The notes under the pieces are model-generated. The model saw nothing but the letters and a program-made list of their open reading frames with translations. It did no database searches and had not been told where the DNA came from. The position numbers and the translations under genes were made by a program. This document shows, piece by piece, positions 44,246-52,679 of a stretch of DNA of 64,000 nt (positions are counted from its first letter, which is position 1; each line of letters opens with the position of its first letter). Where the stretch lies: NCBI RefSeq assembly GCF_012396555.1, contig NZ_JAAXPS010000001.1, forward strand, positions 310,001-374,000, read 5' to 3'. This DNA comes from Facklamia miroungae (GTDB lineage: Bacteria; Bacillota; Bacilli; Lactobacillales; Aerococcaceae).

Positions 44246-44845
44246 TTAATCATTCAATAAACTAGAAGTTTCTTTTCTTGACAAGTATTTACTGCGTTTA
44301 GGAATAATTAACTGAGGCATATACCGAGCCATTAAGGCCAGAAGTCCCCCTGAAATCAGCCATGACACGACAAGGCCTAACCAATGGTTAAGATTTGTCC
44401 ATTGAAACTGAGGCTCATTACCTAAGGCAACTGGAACCACGAATTGGCTAATTATGATAAAAAGTCCTAAAACCAAAAGGCTACCTGTAAAGATATTTAA
44501 ATAGGTTGAAGAATAGCGCTTATTATTTAATGTCTTCTGCGTATATTTGGCAAATAAACCCATTACTCCAACCGAAAGCAACGGCGCAATCCACTGGCTA
44601 ATAAGAACGATCCAATCCTGTGTGCCAGATTTAACGATTGCTTGAGCCACCCCTACAAAAACGGAAGCGATGATGGCACTCGGCGCTCCATGACGCAAAG
44701 CAAGCCACATCAGTGGGATTAAGGCTACTATCATTCTTATTTCTGAAATAGTAATAGCTGTTTCGTCGGATAAGAAAAACAACATTAAGGACAAAACAAT
44801 AGCGATCACACTATCCCAAAATTGTTTAACACTTCTTTTATTCAT
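44246..44845 (-). CDS. Integral membrane protein, ThiT-like S component
   Basis: A 199-residue protein with about six hydrophobic segments and basic ends. The central block (ALIPLMWLALRHGAPSAI, then ISQWIAPLLSVGVMGLFAKY) aligns by eye with ThiT, the thiamine-binding S component of ECF transporters. The C-terminal thiamine-contact region of ThiT (a Tyr/Asn-bearing helix) is not clearly present, so the ligand is uncertain. It follows the RNase J-like gene by 2 bases and ends at a shared terminator; no TPP riboswitch is visible. Moderately sure of the fold, unsure of the substrate. Confidence 0.5.
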   Translation of the reverse strand: MNKRSVKQFWDSVIAIVLSLMLFFLSDETAITISEIRMIVALIPLMWLALRHGAPSAIIASVFVGVAQAIVKSGTQDWIVLISQWIAPLLSVGVMGLFAKYTQKTLNNKRYSSTYLNIFTGSLLVLGLFIIISQFVVPVALGNEPQFQWTNLNHWLGLVVSWLISGGLLALMARYMPQLIIPKRSKYLSRKETSSLLND

Positions 44846-44847
44846 AG

Positions 44848-46536
44848 TTACTTATCACCTTTTTTAACTTGATAGTTGGAAGCTTCCATAATGATTGGTA
44901 AAATTACCGGACGACGTTTCGTTTCCTTATAAAGATATTTACCAATTTTTTCGCGCAGTTCACCTTTAAGTTCATTCCAGTCAAAATCATCCGAAACAAT
45001 ATGTTTTTCTAAAACATCTAAAGTGATGTCTGAACAAGCTTCAATTAAATCAATGGACGTTTTCATAAAGACGAAACCCCGTGAAGTGATTTGTGGGCCA
45101 ACGAGGATTTTTTTCAAACGACGAGATATAGTCGCTACTACAATGAAAATACCATCTTCACTCAGTACCCGACGATCTCTCAAGACCACATTCCCAATAT
45201 CGCCAACTCCACTTCCATCCACTAGCACATCACCTGCAGTTACTTGTCCTGCTTGAATGAAATGCCCATTTTCAAAGCTTAGCACATCACCAATAGAAGG
45301 GATAATAATTTGGTCTTCAGTCATTCCCACTTGCAAGGCTAAGTCCCCATGGGCTCTTAGCATGCGATATTCTCCGCTAACAGGAATTAAGTAGTCTGGT
45401 TGGATAAAGTTTAACATTAGTTTTAAATCATTCGGTGTCGCATGACCAGAGGTTTTAAAATGATCAGTGACACTCAAGACCCTAGCCCCTGCACGGTAGA
45501 TCATATCTTTAGTTCTAGATACTGTTTTCTCCATCGAAACAGATGGCGTCGTTGCAATATAAACCGTATCATGTTCTTTTAAAGTTACTGTTGAATGCTT
45601 ACCCTGAGCCATCGCTTGAATGGTCTGAATAGGTTCTCCAACATCCCCAGTGGCAAGAATTACTATTTGATCATCTTGGTAATTTTTTATATTTTTAAAG
45701 TCGCCAAAAACATCTCGACTTGGAATTGTTATTTTATCTAATTTTAAAGCCACATCGACAATCTCATAAAGATCTTTGGTTGGGAAAAAGATTGTACGAT
45801 GAGAAAGATGAGCCGCCTCTAAAACTTGTTGAATGCGCATAATATTAGACCCGATCGTTCCGACAATTACGCGTCCTTTCGCATTTCGAAAGACTTCTGT
45901 GATTTCTTCGGTAATTACACGGTCATTAACATTTTCCACGGGAGACTCTGCTTCAGCAGAATCACTTAATAAGGCTAAAATCTTTTTCTTACCCAAATCA
46001 GTTAAGCGTCCAAAATCAGTTCGGTAACTTTCGGCAGCGGAAGGATCAAACCGGAAGTCACCTGTAAAAACAATGGCTCCTTCTCTGGTATCAATCACGA
46101 TTCCGACTGAATCAGGAATGGTATGGGTGGTACGGAAAAAAGAAACATTAACATCATCAAATTCAATTTCAGTTTCCGCATCAATGACATGAAAATTTTC
46201 AAGCCGGTCATCATGTCCTTGTTTACGTGCAGAGATCGAAGCTAACTCAATGGTCAATTGGGTACCAAATACAGGGGCATCAATCTTATCTAATAGATAA
46301 GGTAAAGCTCCTACTGCATCTGCATGCCCATGGGATAAGAATATACCCACTACTCGCTCTGCATTTTCTTCTAGATAGGTGAAATCTGGGATCACCATAT
46401 CAATTCCTAATAAATCATCTTGGGGATAAAGTAAGCCACAATCCAGCACAAAAATAGCTTGGTCGACCTCCACTAAATACATACTTTTCCCTTCTTCACG
46501 AATTCCACCTAAGGGAATCACTTTAATTTCACTCAT
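44848..46536 (-). CDS. rnjB: RNase J family protein, J2-like with altered active site
   Basis: A 562-residue metallo-beta-lactamase/beta-CASP RNase. Family strings are clear: PLGGIREEGKSMYLVE at the start, TTHTIPDSVGIVI near 138, TGDFRFDPSA near 161 and SGHATPNDLKLML. The first metal motif reads HGHADA rather than HxHxDH, and the IPIHGEYRM motif reads IPVSGEYRM, so metal-binding His residues are missing. This fits RNase J2, which pairs with J1. Start chosen at MSEIKV (GAGGTG upstream). It follows pnp across a terminator. Confidence 0.85.
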   Translation of the reverse strand: MSEIKVIPLGGIREEGKSMYLVEVDQAIFVLDCGLLYPQDDLLGIDMVIPDFTYLEENAERVVGIFLSHGHADAVGALPYLLDKIDAPVFGTQLTIELASISARKQGHDDRLENFHVIDAETEIEFDDVNVSFFRTTHTIPDSVGIVIDTREGAIVFTGDFRFDPSAAESYRTDFGRLTDLGKKKILALLSDSAEAESPVENVNDRVITEEITEVFRNAKGRVIVGTIGSNIMRIQQVLEAAHLSHRTIFFPTKDLYEIVDVALKLDKITIPSRDVFGDFKNIKNYQDDQIVILATGDVGEPIQTIQAMAQGKHSTVTLKEHDTVYIATTPSVSMEKTVSRTKDMIYRAGARVLSVTDHFKTSGHATPNDLKLMLNFIQPDYLIPVSGEYRMLRAHGDLALQVGMTEDQIIIPSIGDVLSFENGHFIQAGQVTAGDVLVDGSGVGDIGNVVLRDRRVLSEDGIFIVVATISRRLKKILVGPQITSRGFVFMKTSIDLIEACSDITLDVLEKHIVSDDFDWNELKGELREKIGKYLYKETKRRPVILPIIMEASNYQVKKGDK

Positions 46537-46623
46537 AATACACCTCAATTATTATTTTTTATTTCTATTAAACGGGTAACAGTAACTAGCTTTTCAACCA
46601 GTTTCCACTGTCTTATCTTAGCT

Positions 46624-46632
46624 ATTATAACA
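46624..46632 (-). promoter_or_regulatory. Extended -10 promoter of the RNase J2-like gene
   Basis: TGT-TATAAT on minus (-10 at 46624-46629). The -35 is weak. The ~85-base leader contains an imperfect hairpin at 46579-46611 (ACAGT and AACT pairing with AGTT and ACTGT). Confidence 0.5.
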
Positions 46633-46701
46633 TAGACCACCTTAAATTAAAATTTGATCCTCCTTTCAATCTATTTTTATAAGCATCGTTTATCTTTTAA
46701 T

Positions 46702-46752
46702 GGCTAAAATCTAAAACACCCCCTAACTCCTATAAAAGGAATTAGGGGGTGT
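46702..46752 (-). terminator. Rho-independent terminator of pnp
   Basis: ACACCCCCTAATTCC pairs with GGAGTTAGGGGGTGT (46716-46752), followed on minus by TTTAGATTTT. Confidence 0.87.
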
Positions 46753-46781
46753 CAATGTCGGTTTATTTATATTGATACGGT

Positions 46782-48887
46782 TTACTCCGGTTTTTGCATT
46801 AAGACTTTTCTGGAAAGATCAATCCGACCTTTTTCATCAATCCCTGTCACTTTGACCGTTACTTTATCGCCAATACCAAAAACATCTTCAACATTTTCAA
46901 TTCGGCGGTGGTCAATTTGGGAAATGTGAAGTAAGCCTGACTTACCTGGTAATACTTCGACAAAGCAGCCATACTTTTCAATACGGACAACTGTTCCTTC
47001 ATAGACCTTGTTTAATTCCACATCTTCCACTAGGCCGAGAACAATTTCTTTAGCTTTTTGAATCATGGCTAAATCAGATGAAGCGATGCTGACTTGTCCT
47101 TCTTGACTAATATCAATTTTGACACCTGTTTGATCAATAATTGAATTAATTGTATCGCCACCCTTGCCGATAACAACCTTGATCTTTTCGGGATCAATTT
47201 GAACCATTTCAATCTTCGGTGCATAAGGACTTAATTCAGGTCTTGGCTGAGCTAATTCGCTGGTAATATTATCCAAGATTTCAAGACGAGCCTTCTTAGC
47301 TTGATCTAAGGCTTCTTCTAAGATCGCTTTTGTGATTCCTTTGATTTTGATATCCATTTGTAAAGCAGTGATACCTTCGGCGGTTCCTGCGACTTTAAAG
47401 TCCATATCGCCTAAGTGGTCTTCTAGTCCTTGAATATCAGTTAAAACGGTATAATTATCGCCGTCCATAATTAATCCCATGGCAATTCCTGCGACTGGTG
47501 CTTTAATTGGGACACCTGCATCCATTAAAGCTAAGGTTCCAGCACAAATCGACGCCTGTGATGAAGAACCATTGGATTCAAGCACTTCTGCTACTAAACG
47601 AATCACATAAGGGAAGTCTTCTTCACTTGGAATGACTTGAGTTAAGGCTTTTTCACCCAAGGCACCGTGACCTATTTCGCGACGGCCTGGTGACCCGACA
47701 CGACCTGTTTCACCGACTGAGAAATTAGGAAAATTGTAATGATGCATGAAACGTTTACCTTCTTCCAGACCAAGACCATCAATGATTTGATGTTCAGATA
47801 GAGGAGCTAAAGTAGCTACTGACAAGGCTTGGGTCTGTCCCCTTGTGAAAAGACCAGAACCGTGAGTACGCGGTAGGATACCGGCAATTGATTCCAACGG
47901 TCGAATCTCATCAATTTGACGGCCATCTGGACGAATCCGGTCATGGGTTATCAAATGACGAACGACGTCCTTTTCTAAATCATGCATGGCAGAAGAAACG
48001 TCCTGCATCTTCTCTTCTAGATCTTCGGCCTCTGCATATTTTTCACTGAAATAAGTTTCGGCTGTTTCGATTAATTGACTAACTGCTTCATCACGCGCTT
48101 GTTTTTCCTGCGTTTTAACAGCTGTCTGCATTTTTTCATAGAATAAACGATTGACTTGGTCCGTTATTGCTTGGTCTACTTTAACTAATTCAAATGCAAA
48201 TTTTTCCTTACCAACGGCTTGAACGATTTCATTTTGGAAGGCTACCAATTCTTGAATATTGGCATGTCCAAATAGTAAGGCTTCTAACATATCTTGTTCA
48301 GAAGCTTCTTTGGCTGAGGATTCAACCATGTTGATCGCTGTGGCTGTGCCCGCTACGGTCAAATCAATTTCAGAAATTTCTTTTTGACTTGGCGTTGGAT
48401 TGATGATGAATTGGCCATCTACACGACCCACATCTACCCCTGCAATCGGTCCATCAAAAGGTATATCTGAGATCGCTAAAGCTAAAGAAGAGCCAAACAT
48501 TGCAGCCATCTCAGGCGAGCAATCTTGTTCGACTGAAAGAACCGTATTTGTAATTTGGATTTCGTTACGGACACCCTCGGGGAACATTGGACGAATTGGA
48601 CGGTCAATTAAACGCGCAGTAAGTGTTGCATTATCAGAAGGTCTGCCTTCGCGTTTTAAGAAACCACCCGGCACCTTACCTACTGCATACATTTTTTCAA
48701 TATAATGAACCGTTAAGGGAAAGAAATTCATGGATGATGGGCTTTTAGACGCGACAGCTGCTGTTAAGACCACCGTATCGCCATAACGAACCAAGACAGC
48801 ACCATTAGCCTGCTTAGCCATTTGCCCCACTTCAACGATTAGGGGACGGCCTCCCCAGCTTGTTTCAAAAACTTGTTTAGTTATCAT
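46782..48887 (-). CDS. pnp: Polyribonucleotide nucleotidyltransferase (PNPase)
   Basis: A phosphorolytic 3'-5' exoribonuclease. The 701-residue protein has two RNase PH domains (the first from [16 protein letters not shown]; the second with [14 protein letters not shown] and [14 protein letters not shown]), a KH domain ([16 protein letters not shown] near 555) and a C-terminal S1 domain ([20 protein letters not shown] near 620). I choose MITKQVF because AAAGGAG lies 7 bases upstream; the upstream 14 codons are unlike the family. A long hairpin lies in the leader. Confidence 0.96.
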   Translation of the reverse strand: MITKQVFETSWGGRPLIVEVGQMAKQANGAVLVRYGDTVVLTAAVASKSPSSMNFFPLTVHYIEKMYAVGKVPGGFLKREGRPSDNATLTARLIDRPIRPMFPEGVRNEIQITNTVLSVEQDCSPEMAAMFGSSLALAISDIPFDGPIAGVDVGRVDGQFIINPTPSQKEISEIDLTVAGTATAINMVESSAKEASEQDMLEALLFGHANIQELVAFQNEIVQAVGKEKFAFELVKVDQAITDQVNRLFYEKMQTAVKTQEKQARDEAVSQLIETAETYFSEKYAEAEDLEEKMQDVSSAMHDLEKDVVRHLITHDRIRPDGRQIDEIRPLESIAGILPRTHGSGLFTRGQTQALSVATLAPLSEHQIIDGLGLEEGKRFMHHYNFPNFSVGETGRVGSPGRREIGHGALGEKALTQVIPSEEDFPYVIRLVAEVLESNGSSSQASICAGTLALMDAGVPIKAPVAGIAMGLIMDGDNYTVLTDIQGLEDHLGDMDFKVAGTAEGITALQMDIKIKGITKAILEEALDQAKKARLEILDNITSELAQPRPELSPYAPKIEMVQIDPEKIKVVIGKGGDTINSIIDQTGVKIDISQEGQVSIASSDLAMIQKAKEIVLGLVEDVELNKVYEGTVVRIEKYGCFVEVLPGKSGLLHISQIDHRRIENVEDVFGIGDKVTVKVTGIDEKGRIDLSRKVLMQKPE

Positions 48888-48916
48888 GTAATAACTCCTT
48901 TTTAGTGTATTTATCA

Positions 48917-48992
48917 TTCGGAGTAGCACTAAACAAAAATCAACCGTCTATTTTATTAAACGACTCATTTTTGTATAGTGTGAAACTCCGAA
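48917..48992 (-). promoter_or_regulatory. Long leader hairpin of pnp
   Basis: On the minus strand, TTCGGAGT pairs with ACTCCGAA; then, after small internal loops, CACTA with TAGTG, ACAAAAAT with ATTTTTGT, and AGTCGT with ACGGTT (two G-U pairs), leaving a 12-base loop. About 27 pairs in 76 bases, ending 18 bases before the ribosome site. It resembles the RNase III-sensitive leader stem of enterobacterial pnp in form. Confidence 0.75.
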
Positions 48993-49010
48993 CAAATCTA
49001 TATGTAATAT

Positions 49011-49040
49011 AACAAAAAGGATGGCTAAATGCCATCCTTT
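49011..49040 (-). terminator. Rho-independent terminator of rpsO
   Basis: AAAGGATGGC pairs with GCCATCCTTT around ATTTA (49016-49040), followed on minus by TTTTTGTT. It lies between rpsO and the pnp leader. Confidence 0.88.
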
Positions 49041-49051
49041 AATCGAAAGGA

Positions 49052-49321
49052 TTAACGACGTAATCCTAATCTTTGAATTAATTCACGGTAACGGGTAACG
49101 TCTTTGTTACGTAAGTAAGCAAGTAAGTTACGACGGTGACCAATTTTTTTCATTAAACCACGGTAAGAATGATAGTCTTTCTTATGTGTTTTAATATGGT
49201 CGTTTAAATTGTTGATGTCTTCAGTTAAGACAGCAACTTGAACCTCAACAGAACCGGTATCACCTTCGTGACGTGCGTATTCTTGCATCAATTCATTTTT
49301 ACGTTCTTGAGTAATCGCCAT
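49052..49321 (-). CDS. rpsO: Small ribosomal subunit protein uS15
   Basis: The 89-residue protein begins [18 protein letters not shown] and contains the conserved 16S-binding region [29 protein letters not shown] and [16 protein letters not shown] precedes the ATG; the ten-codon upstream extension is rejected for that reason. The ~100-base leader has GC-rich pairing potential (AAAGC with GCTTT around 49360-49395), which could host S15 autoregulation. rpsO-pnp order is conserved. Confidence 0.97.
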   Translation of the reverse strand: MAITQERKNELMQEYARHEGDTGSVEVQVAVLTEDINNLNDHIKTHKKDYHSYRGLMKKIGHRRNLLAYLRNKDVTRYRELIQRLGLRR

Positions 49322-49427
49322 ATTTTTCACCTCTTTCTCTTTTATTTCCACAAGCTAAGTAAAGCGTTGGTGATGCGCAAAACCGAGCCAGGGCTTTATT
49401 CTATACTTTCATACAGAACAATAACTA

Positions 49428-49456
49428 ATTATAATTGAACCTTTTTCAATAAGCAA
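49428..49456 (-). promoter_or_regulatory. rpsO promoter
   Basis: -35 TTGCTT (49451-49456), 17-base spacer, consensus -10 TATAAT (49428-49433) on the minus strand, immediately after the nudix stop. Confidence 0.7.
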
Positions 49457-49458
49457 GA

Positions 49459-49983
49459 TTATTTATTTAATAATTGAAAATAAATTCTGAATTCTTCAGG
49501 TGCTTGGTCATGATTTAACAAGCTTACGGGTAATTCTGAATTTGCCTGATGCTTTAATTGACCTTCAAAATAATATCTTAAATCAATATGATGGTGAGGC
49601 CCTTCAGATTTCAGTGGATTGGCTGGTATGTCAAAGATATTGATATCTATTAATTGAACTTTATCAAGTCTTTCAAATTGAAAACCTGTTTCTTCAAACA
49701 ATTCGCGCAAAGCGGTTTCTTGGCTGGTCTCGCCTTCTTCGACATGACCGGCTGGCAGTAGGGTTTTGTCGAGATAGGGATGATGAATAAAGATTAGCTC
49801 TTTTGCTTGAAAAACTAAGGCAGAGGCTGAAAGATGTAACTTACTTTTCCGATTTGACAGTTGGTGGTCTGTATCTTCTTGCAAAAGTGCTGTTAACTTC
49901 GCTAATTTTGACCGATTAAAAAAAGGTGAGTCTGCCACTAACCGATCAGCCAGTTTTAACAGCTGTTGTAAATCCTTAGTCAT
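49459..49983 (-). CDS. Nudix hydrolase, candidate dihydroneopterin-triphosphate pyrophosphohydrolase
   Basis: A 174-residue Nudix protein. The box G-x5-E-x7-REL-x2-EE-x-G is complete in GHVEEGETSQETALREL followed by FEETGF (about residues 78-101). An N-terminal helical extension of about 45 residues precedes it. The ATG overlaps the folC stop by 8 bases and it is the last gene of the folate operon. The DHNTP pyrophosphohydrolase step (FolQ) is otherwise unfilled here, so that role is a fair inference; Nudix substrate cannot be read from sequence alone. Confidence 0.8.
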   Translation of the reverse strand: MTKDLQQLLKLADRLVADSPFFNRSKLAKLTALLQEDTDHQLSNRKSKLHLSASALVFQAKELIFIHHPYLDKTLLPAGHVEEGETSQETALRELFEETGFQFERLDKVQLIDINIFDIPANPLKSEGPHHHIDLRYYFEGQLKHQANSELPVSLLNHDQAPEEFRIYFQLLNK

Positions 49984-51247
49984 CAAAAAGATCCCTCACT
50001 TTTTTAATTAAATGAAAGGAACCTACTACAAGAACAGGACGCGTAGAATCTTCCATCAAATCAATTAAACAACTGCGACTGTCTGGGCAGATAGTCGGCG
50101 TTACTCCTCGTTCTTCAAACATGACGGCCAACTCTTCACTTGCCATTGCTCTTTCAGGAAAATCAGGCTGGGTGACATAAAAGTTGGCTGGTAAGGTAAT
50201 CAAGCGATCTAAAATACTTGCGACATCTTTATCCTTTAAGAAGCCACAAAGAATATTAAGTGCTTGGTTGGGATAAGATGCTTGAATACTTGCGACAAAT
50301 TCTTCAATCGCATCCAGATTATGTGCTGCATCCAAAATGACTGTTGGATCGGACTGAACCTGTTCAAAGCGACCAGTCATTTTTATTTTTTTAAAAACAG
50401 AAGCTAGGTTTACCTTTTCTACTTTCTCATCTTCTACTGATAACCAGACTTGGTACCATTTCATAACCGTTTTTAAATTTTCGGTTTGGAAGCGGCCTAA
50501 TAAAGGAAGGTATAATTGATACATTTTTGTTGAAAGCTCTACTTGGTAATAATAAGGGCGCACAAAATGCACGACTTGGTCTGAACTGTCGAAAAGCTTT
50601 GACCCCATTGCGTTAGCCTTTGTTTTCAAGAAAGATAATACGCCATCTTTCTGGTGAGGAGCTACCACTACTTGCTGGTTGGGTCGCATAATACCTGCTT
50701 TTGTCTCGACAATGGCTTGTAGAGAATCTCCTAGTAAATTAAGATGGTCCATACCAATTTTGGTAAAGATCGCATAGTCTGAATGACTAATAGCATTGGT
50801 GGCATCTAATGCGCCGCCAACTCCACATTCCAGTACTAAATAATCACAAGCTAAATGCGCATAATAGACCATAGCAATTAAAAAAGTGGTCTCAAACTGT
50901 GATAAATCGGTCTCAGGATTTAAGCCCAAAATCACAGCTGCCTGATGGACCTCAATCATCACACGGTTAAATTCTTCCTGATTAATCATCTGGTCATTCA
51001 CACGAATGCTCTCACACTCCGTGTATAGATGAGGGCTAGTAAATATACCCGTCCGATAGCCATGACCTAACAGAAGATGAGCAATCATGGTTCCGGTCGA
51101 CCCCTTGCCATTGGTTCCCGCCACATGGATAATTTTCATTGTCTGATCAGGGTGTCCTAGTTGTTTTAAAAGAGCTTTTAGAATCGCTAAACGATCACCT
51201 TCGCCATAAAGAATACTTGGTAAATTATCCGTTAAGCTGTTCATCAT
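49976..51247 (-). CDS. folC: Folylpolyglutamate synthase / dihydrofolate synthase
   Basis: FolC joins glutamate to dihydropteroate and to folates. The 423-residue Mur-ligase-fold enzyme has the P-loop HVAGTNGKGSTG (about 41-52), the family string TSPHLYTECESIRVN (about 71) and DAAHNLDAI in the C-terminal domain. Its ATG overlaps the folE TGA (ATGATGA), a sign of coupling, and it overlaps the nudix gene. It could do either or both reactions. Confidence 0.94.
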   Translation of the reverse strand: MMNSLTDNLPSILYGEGDRLAILKALLKQLGHPDQTMKIIHVAGTNGKGSTGTMIAHLLLGHGYRTGIFTSPHLYTECESIRVNDQMINQEEFNRVMIEVHQAAVILGLNPETDLSQFETTFLIAMVYYAHLACDYLVLECGVGGALDATNAISHSDYAIFTKIGMDHLNLLGDSLQAIVETKAGIMRPNQQVVVAPHQKDGVLSFLKTKANAMGSKLFDSSDQVVHFVRPYYYQVELSTKMYQLYLPLLGRFQTENLKTVMKWYQVWLSVEDEKVEKVNLASVFKKIKMTGRFEQVQSDPTVILDAAHNLDAIEEFVASIQASYPNQALNILCGFLKDKDVASILDRLITLPANFYVTQPDFPERAMASEELAVMFEERGVTPTICPDSRSCLIDLMEDSTRPVLVVGSFHLIKKVRDLFDD

Positions 51248-51831
51248 AGAGAATTCACCTTAGGTAAGGATTGGAGAAATTCATTTCGCAATTGAACATC
51301 CTCATTAAAAGCTCCTAAATAGTAATTCGTACGCGTGATCGAATTCACTTTTTGAACTCCACGCATCTCTACACACATATGACGCGCATCCACCACTACA
51401 GCTACCCCTTTAGCATTCGTGATAGTCATTAAAATATCGGCGACTTCGCGGGTGATATTTTCTTGAACATTTAACTTTCTAGAAGCATAGTTAACCAGTC
51501 TAGGAATTTTTGATAAACCAATAATTTGACCATCTTGCGGCAAATAGCCTACATGTACATTACCGAAGAAGGGTAACATATGGTGTTCACACATAGAATA
51601 AAAAGGAATATTGTTGACCGATACCATTTGCTGGTTAAGGCTGGATTCGGTTGGGAACATTTTGCCTTCGGTAAATTCATCTAAACGTGTAGAAGCTGTC
51701 GTTTCCATTAAGGATTTTGCCACTCGGCGAGGAGTTTCGACTAAACCATCACGGTCAGGGTCTTCACCAATTTCGATTAATAATTGACGAACAAGTTCTT
51801 CAATACGGTCTAAATTAATTTCTTTCATCAT
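51244..51831 (-). CDS. folE: GTP cyclohydrolase I
   Basis: Converts GTP to dihydroneopterin triphosphate, the entry to folate synthesis. The ~195-residue protein has the zinc ligands in SMCEHHMLPFFG (Cys and His near 85-90) and a third Cys in RHMCVEMRGV (near 156), plus GLSKIPRLV and VNSITRTN. I choose an ATG at 51831 (a second follows at once) over an upstream TTG. It overlaps folK by 17 bases. Confidence 0.96.
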   Translation of the reverse strand: MMKEINLDRIEELVRQLLIEIGEDPDRDGLVETPRRVAKSLMETTASTRLDEFTEGKMFPTESSLNQQMVSVNNIPFYSMCEHHMLPFFGNVHVGYLPQDGQIIGLSKIPRLVNYASRKLNVQENITREVADILMTITNAKGVAVVVDARHMCVEMRGVQKVNSITRTNYYLGAFNEDVQLRNEFLQSLPKVNSL

Positions 51832-52318
51832 TTTCAACTCTTTCTATTGCTTGATCTGTAGTGGCTTGGAGTTCTTCAACGGCTTTGATAATCCGTTCAT
51901 ACTCATAAAAATCATTATGGATAATTTCTAAGAGAGGGATTAAAACAAATAAACGATTAAGTACTTCCGGATGTGGCAGGGTCAATTCTGGATCCTGAGA
52001 GCTTAAATTATCATAGTATAAGATGTCAATATCTAAGGTTCTTGGTCCCCAGACAATGAGACGTTTACGTAATAATTTGGCTTCAATCTCATGAAGATAG
52101 GCCAATAAATCATAGGGATTTAAGGAAGTTGAAATGGCAATCGCTTGATTAATAAAATCATCTTGTTTCACACCTCCCACTGGAGATGTTTGATAATAGG
52201 CAGATGCTTTCAACAATTCGATCTGGGGATGGCTGAGTAAAAGGGCTTGTCCTTTCTTTAAATTCGCCATCCGATCACCCAAATTAGACCCTAAACTGAG
52301 ATAAACTGTATGTATCAC
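51815..52318 (-). CDS. folK: 2-Amino-4-hydroxy-6-hydroxymethyldihydropteridine pyrophosphokinase
   Basis: Transfers pyrophosphate from ATP to hydroxymethyldihydropterin. The 167-residue protein has SLGSNLGDR (7-15), YYQTSPVGG (about 42), and the active-site string WGPRTLDIDILYYDN (about 94) with LPHPEVLNRLFVLIPLLEI. GTG start behind TTGGAGGG, 2 bases after folB, overlapping folE. Confidence 0.96.
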   Translation of the reverse strand: MIHTVYLSLGSNLGDRMANLKKGQALLLSHPQIELLKASAYYQTSPVGGVKQDDFINQAIAISTSLNPYDLLAYLHEIEAKLLRKRLIVWGPRTLDIDILYYDNLSSQDPELTLPHPEVLNRLFVLIPLLEIIHNDFYEYERIIKAVEELQATTDQAIERVENDERN

Positions 52319-52320
52319 AC

Positions 52321-52671
52321 CTAGCCCTCCAATTCAATTTCAGCCGAATCAAGAATGCCATCGATGGGCAGTTGTAATTTACGGACATTCACTTTGACGT
52401 GGTCAATTAGGTCACGATTTGAGTCTTTAATCAACTGTAATAGGTCAAAAGCTACGGTCTCAATTAAATCCACCCGTGTCTCTTGAATATATTGTTGGAT
52501 TAAGTCATAAAAATGCGCATAGGATACCGTCTCATTTAAATCATCACGTTTCACAGTGGCTTTCATGGTGACGGTCAAATCAATGGCAATCTTTTGGCCT
52601 AATTGCTTTTCTTCAGGGAAATAACCGATATGAGAGTAAAACATCATATTATTTAATTTTATTTTAAACAT
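52321..52671 (-). CDS. folB: Dihydroneopterin aldolase
   Basis: Cleaves dihydroneopterin to hydroxymethyldihydropterin and glycolaldehyde. The 116-residue protein has MMFYSHIGYFPEEKQLGQ (the pterin site, catalytic Glu/Tyr region), VSYAHFYDLI near 50 and the C-terminal Lys region VKVNVRKLQLP. TAGGAGG precedes the ATG, 8 bases after folP. Confidence 0.95.
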   Translation of the reverse strand: MFKIKLNNMMFYSHIGYFPEEKQLGQKIAIDLTVTMKATVKRDDLNETVSYAHFYDLIQQYIQETRVDLIETVAFDLLQLIKDSNRDLIDHVKVNVRKLQLPIDGILDSAEIELEG

Positions 52672-52679
52672 AAGTCCTC

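Noticed and set aside
44846-44850. Possible TPP riboswitch for the ThiT-like gene
   Set aside because: Only 2 bases separate it from the RNase J-like gene, and no TPP aptamer motif is visible nearby.
49322-49430. Definite S15-binding leader in front of rpsO
   Set aside because: Some pairing is visible, but I could not assign a known S15 leader class, so it is only mentioned with rpsO.
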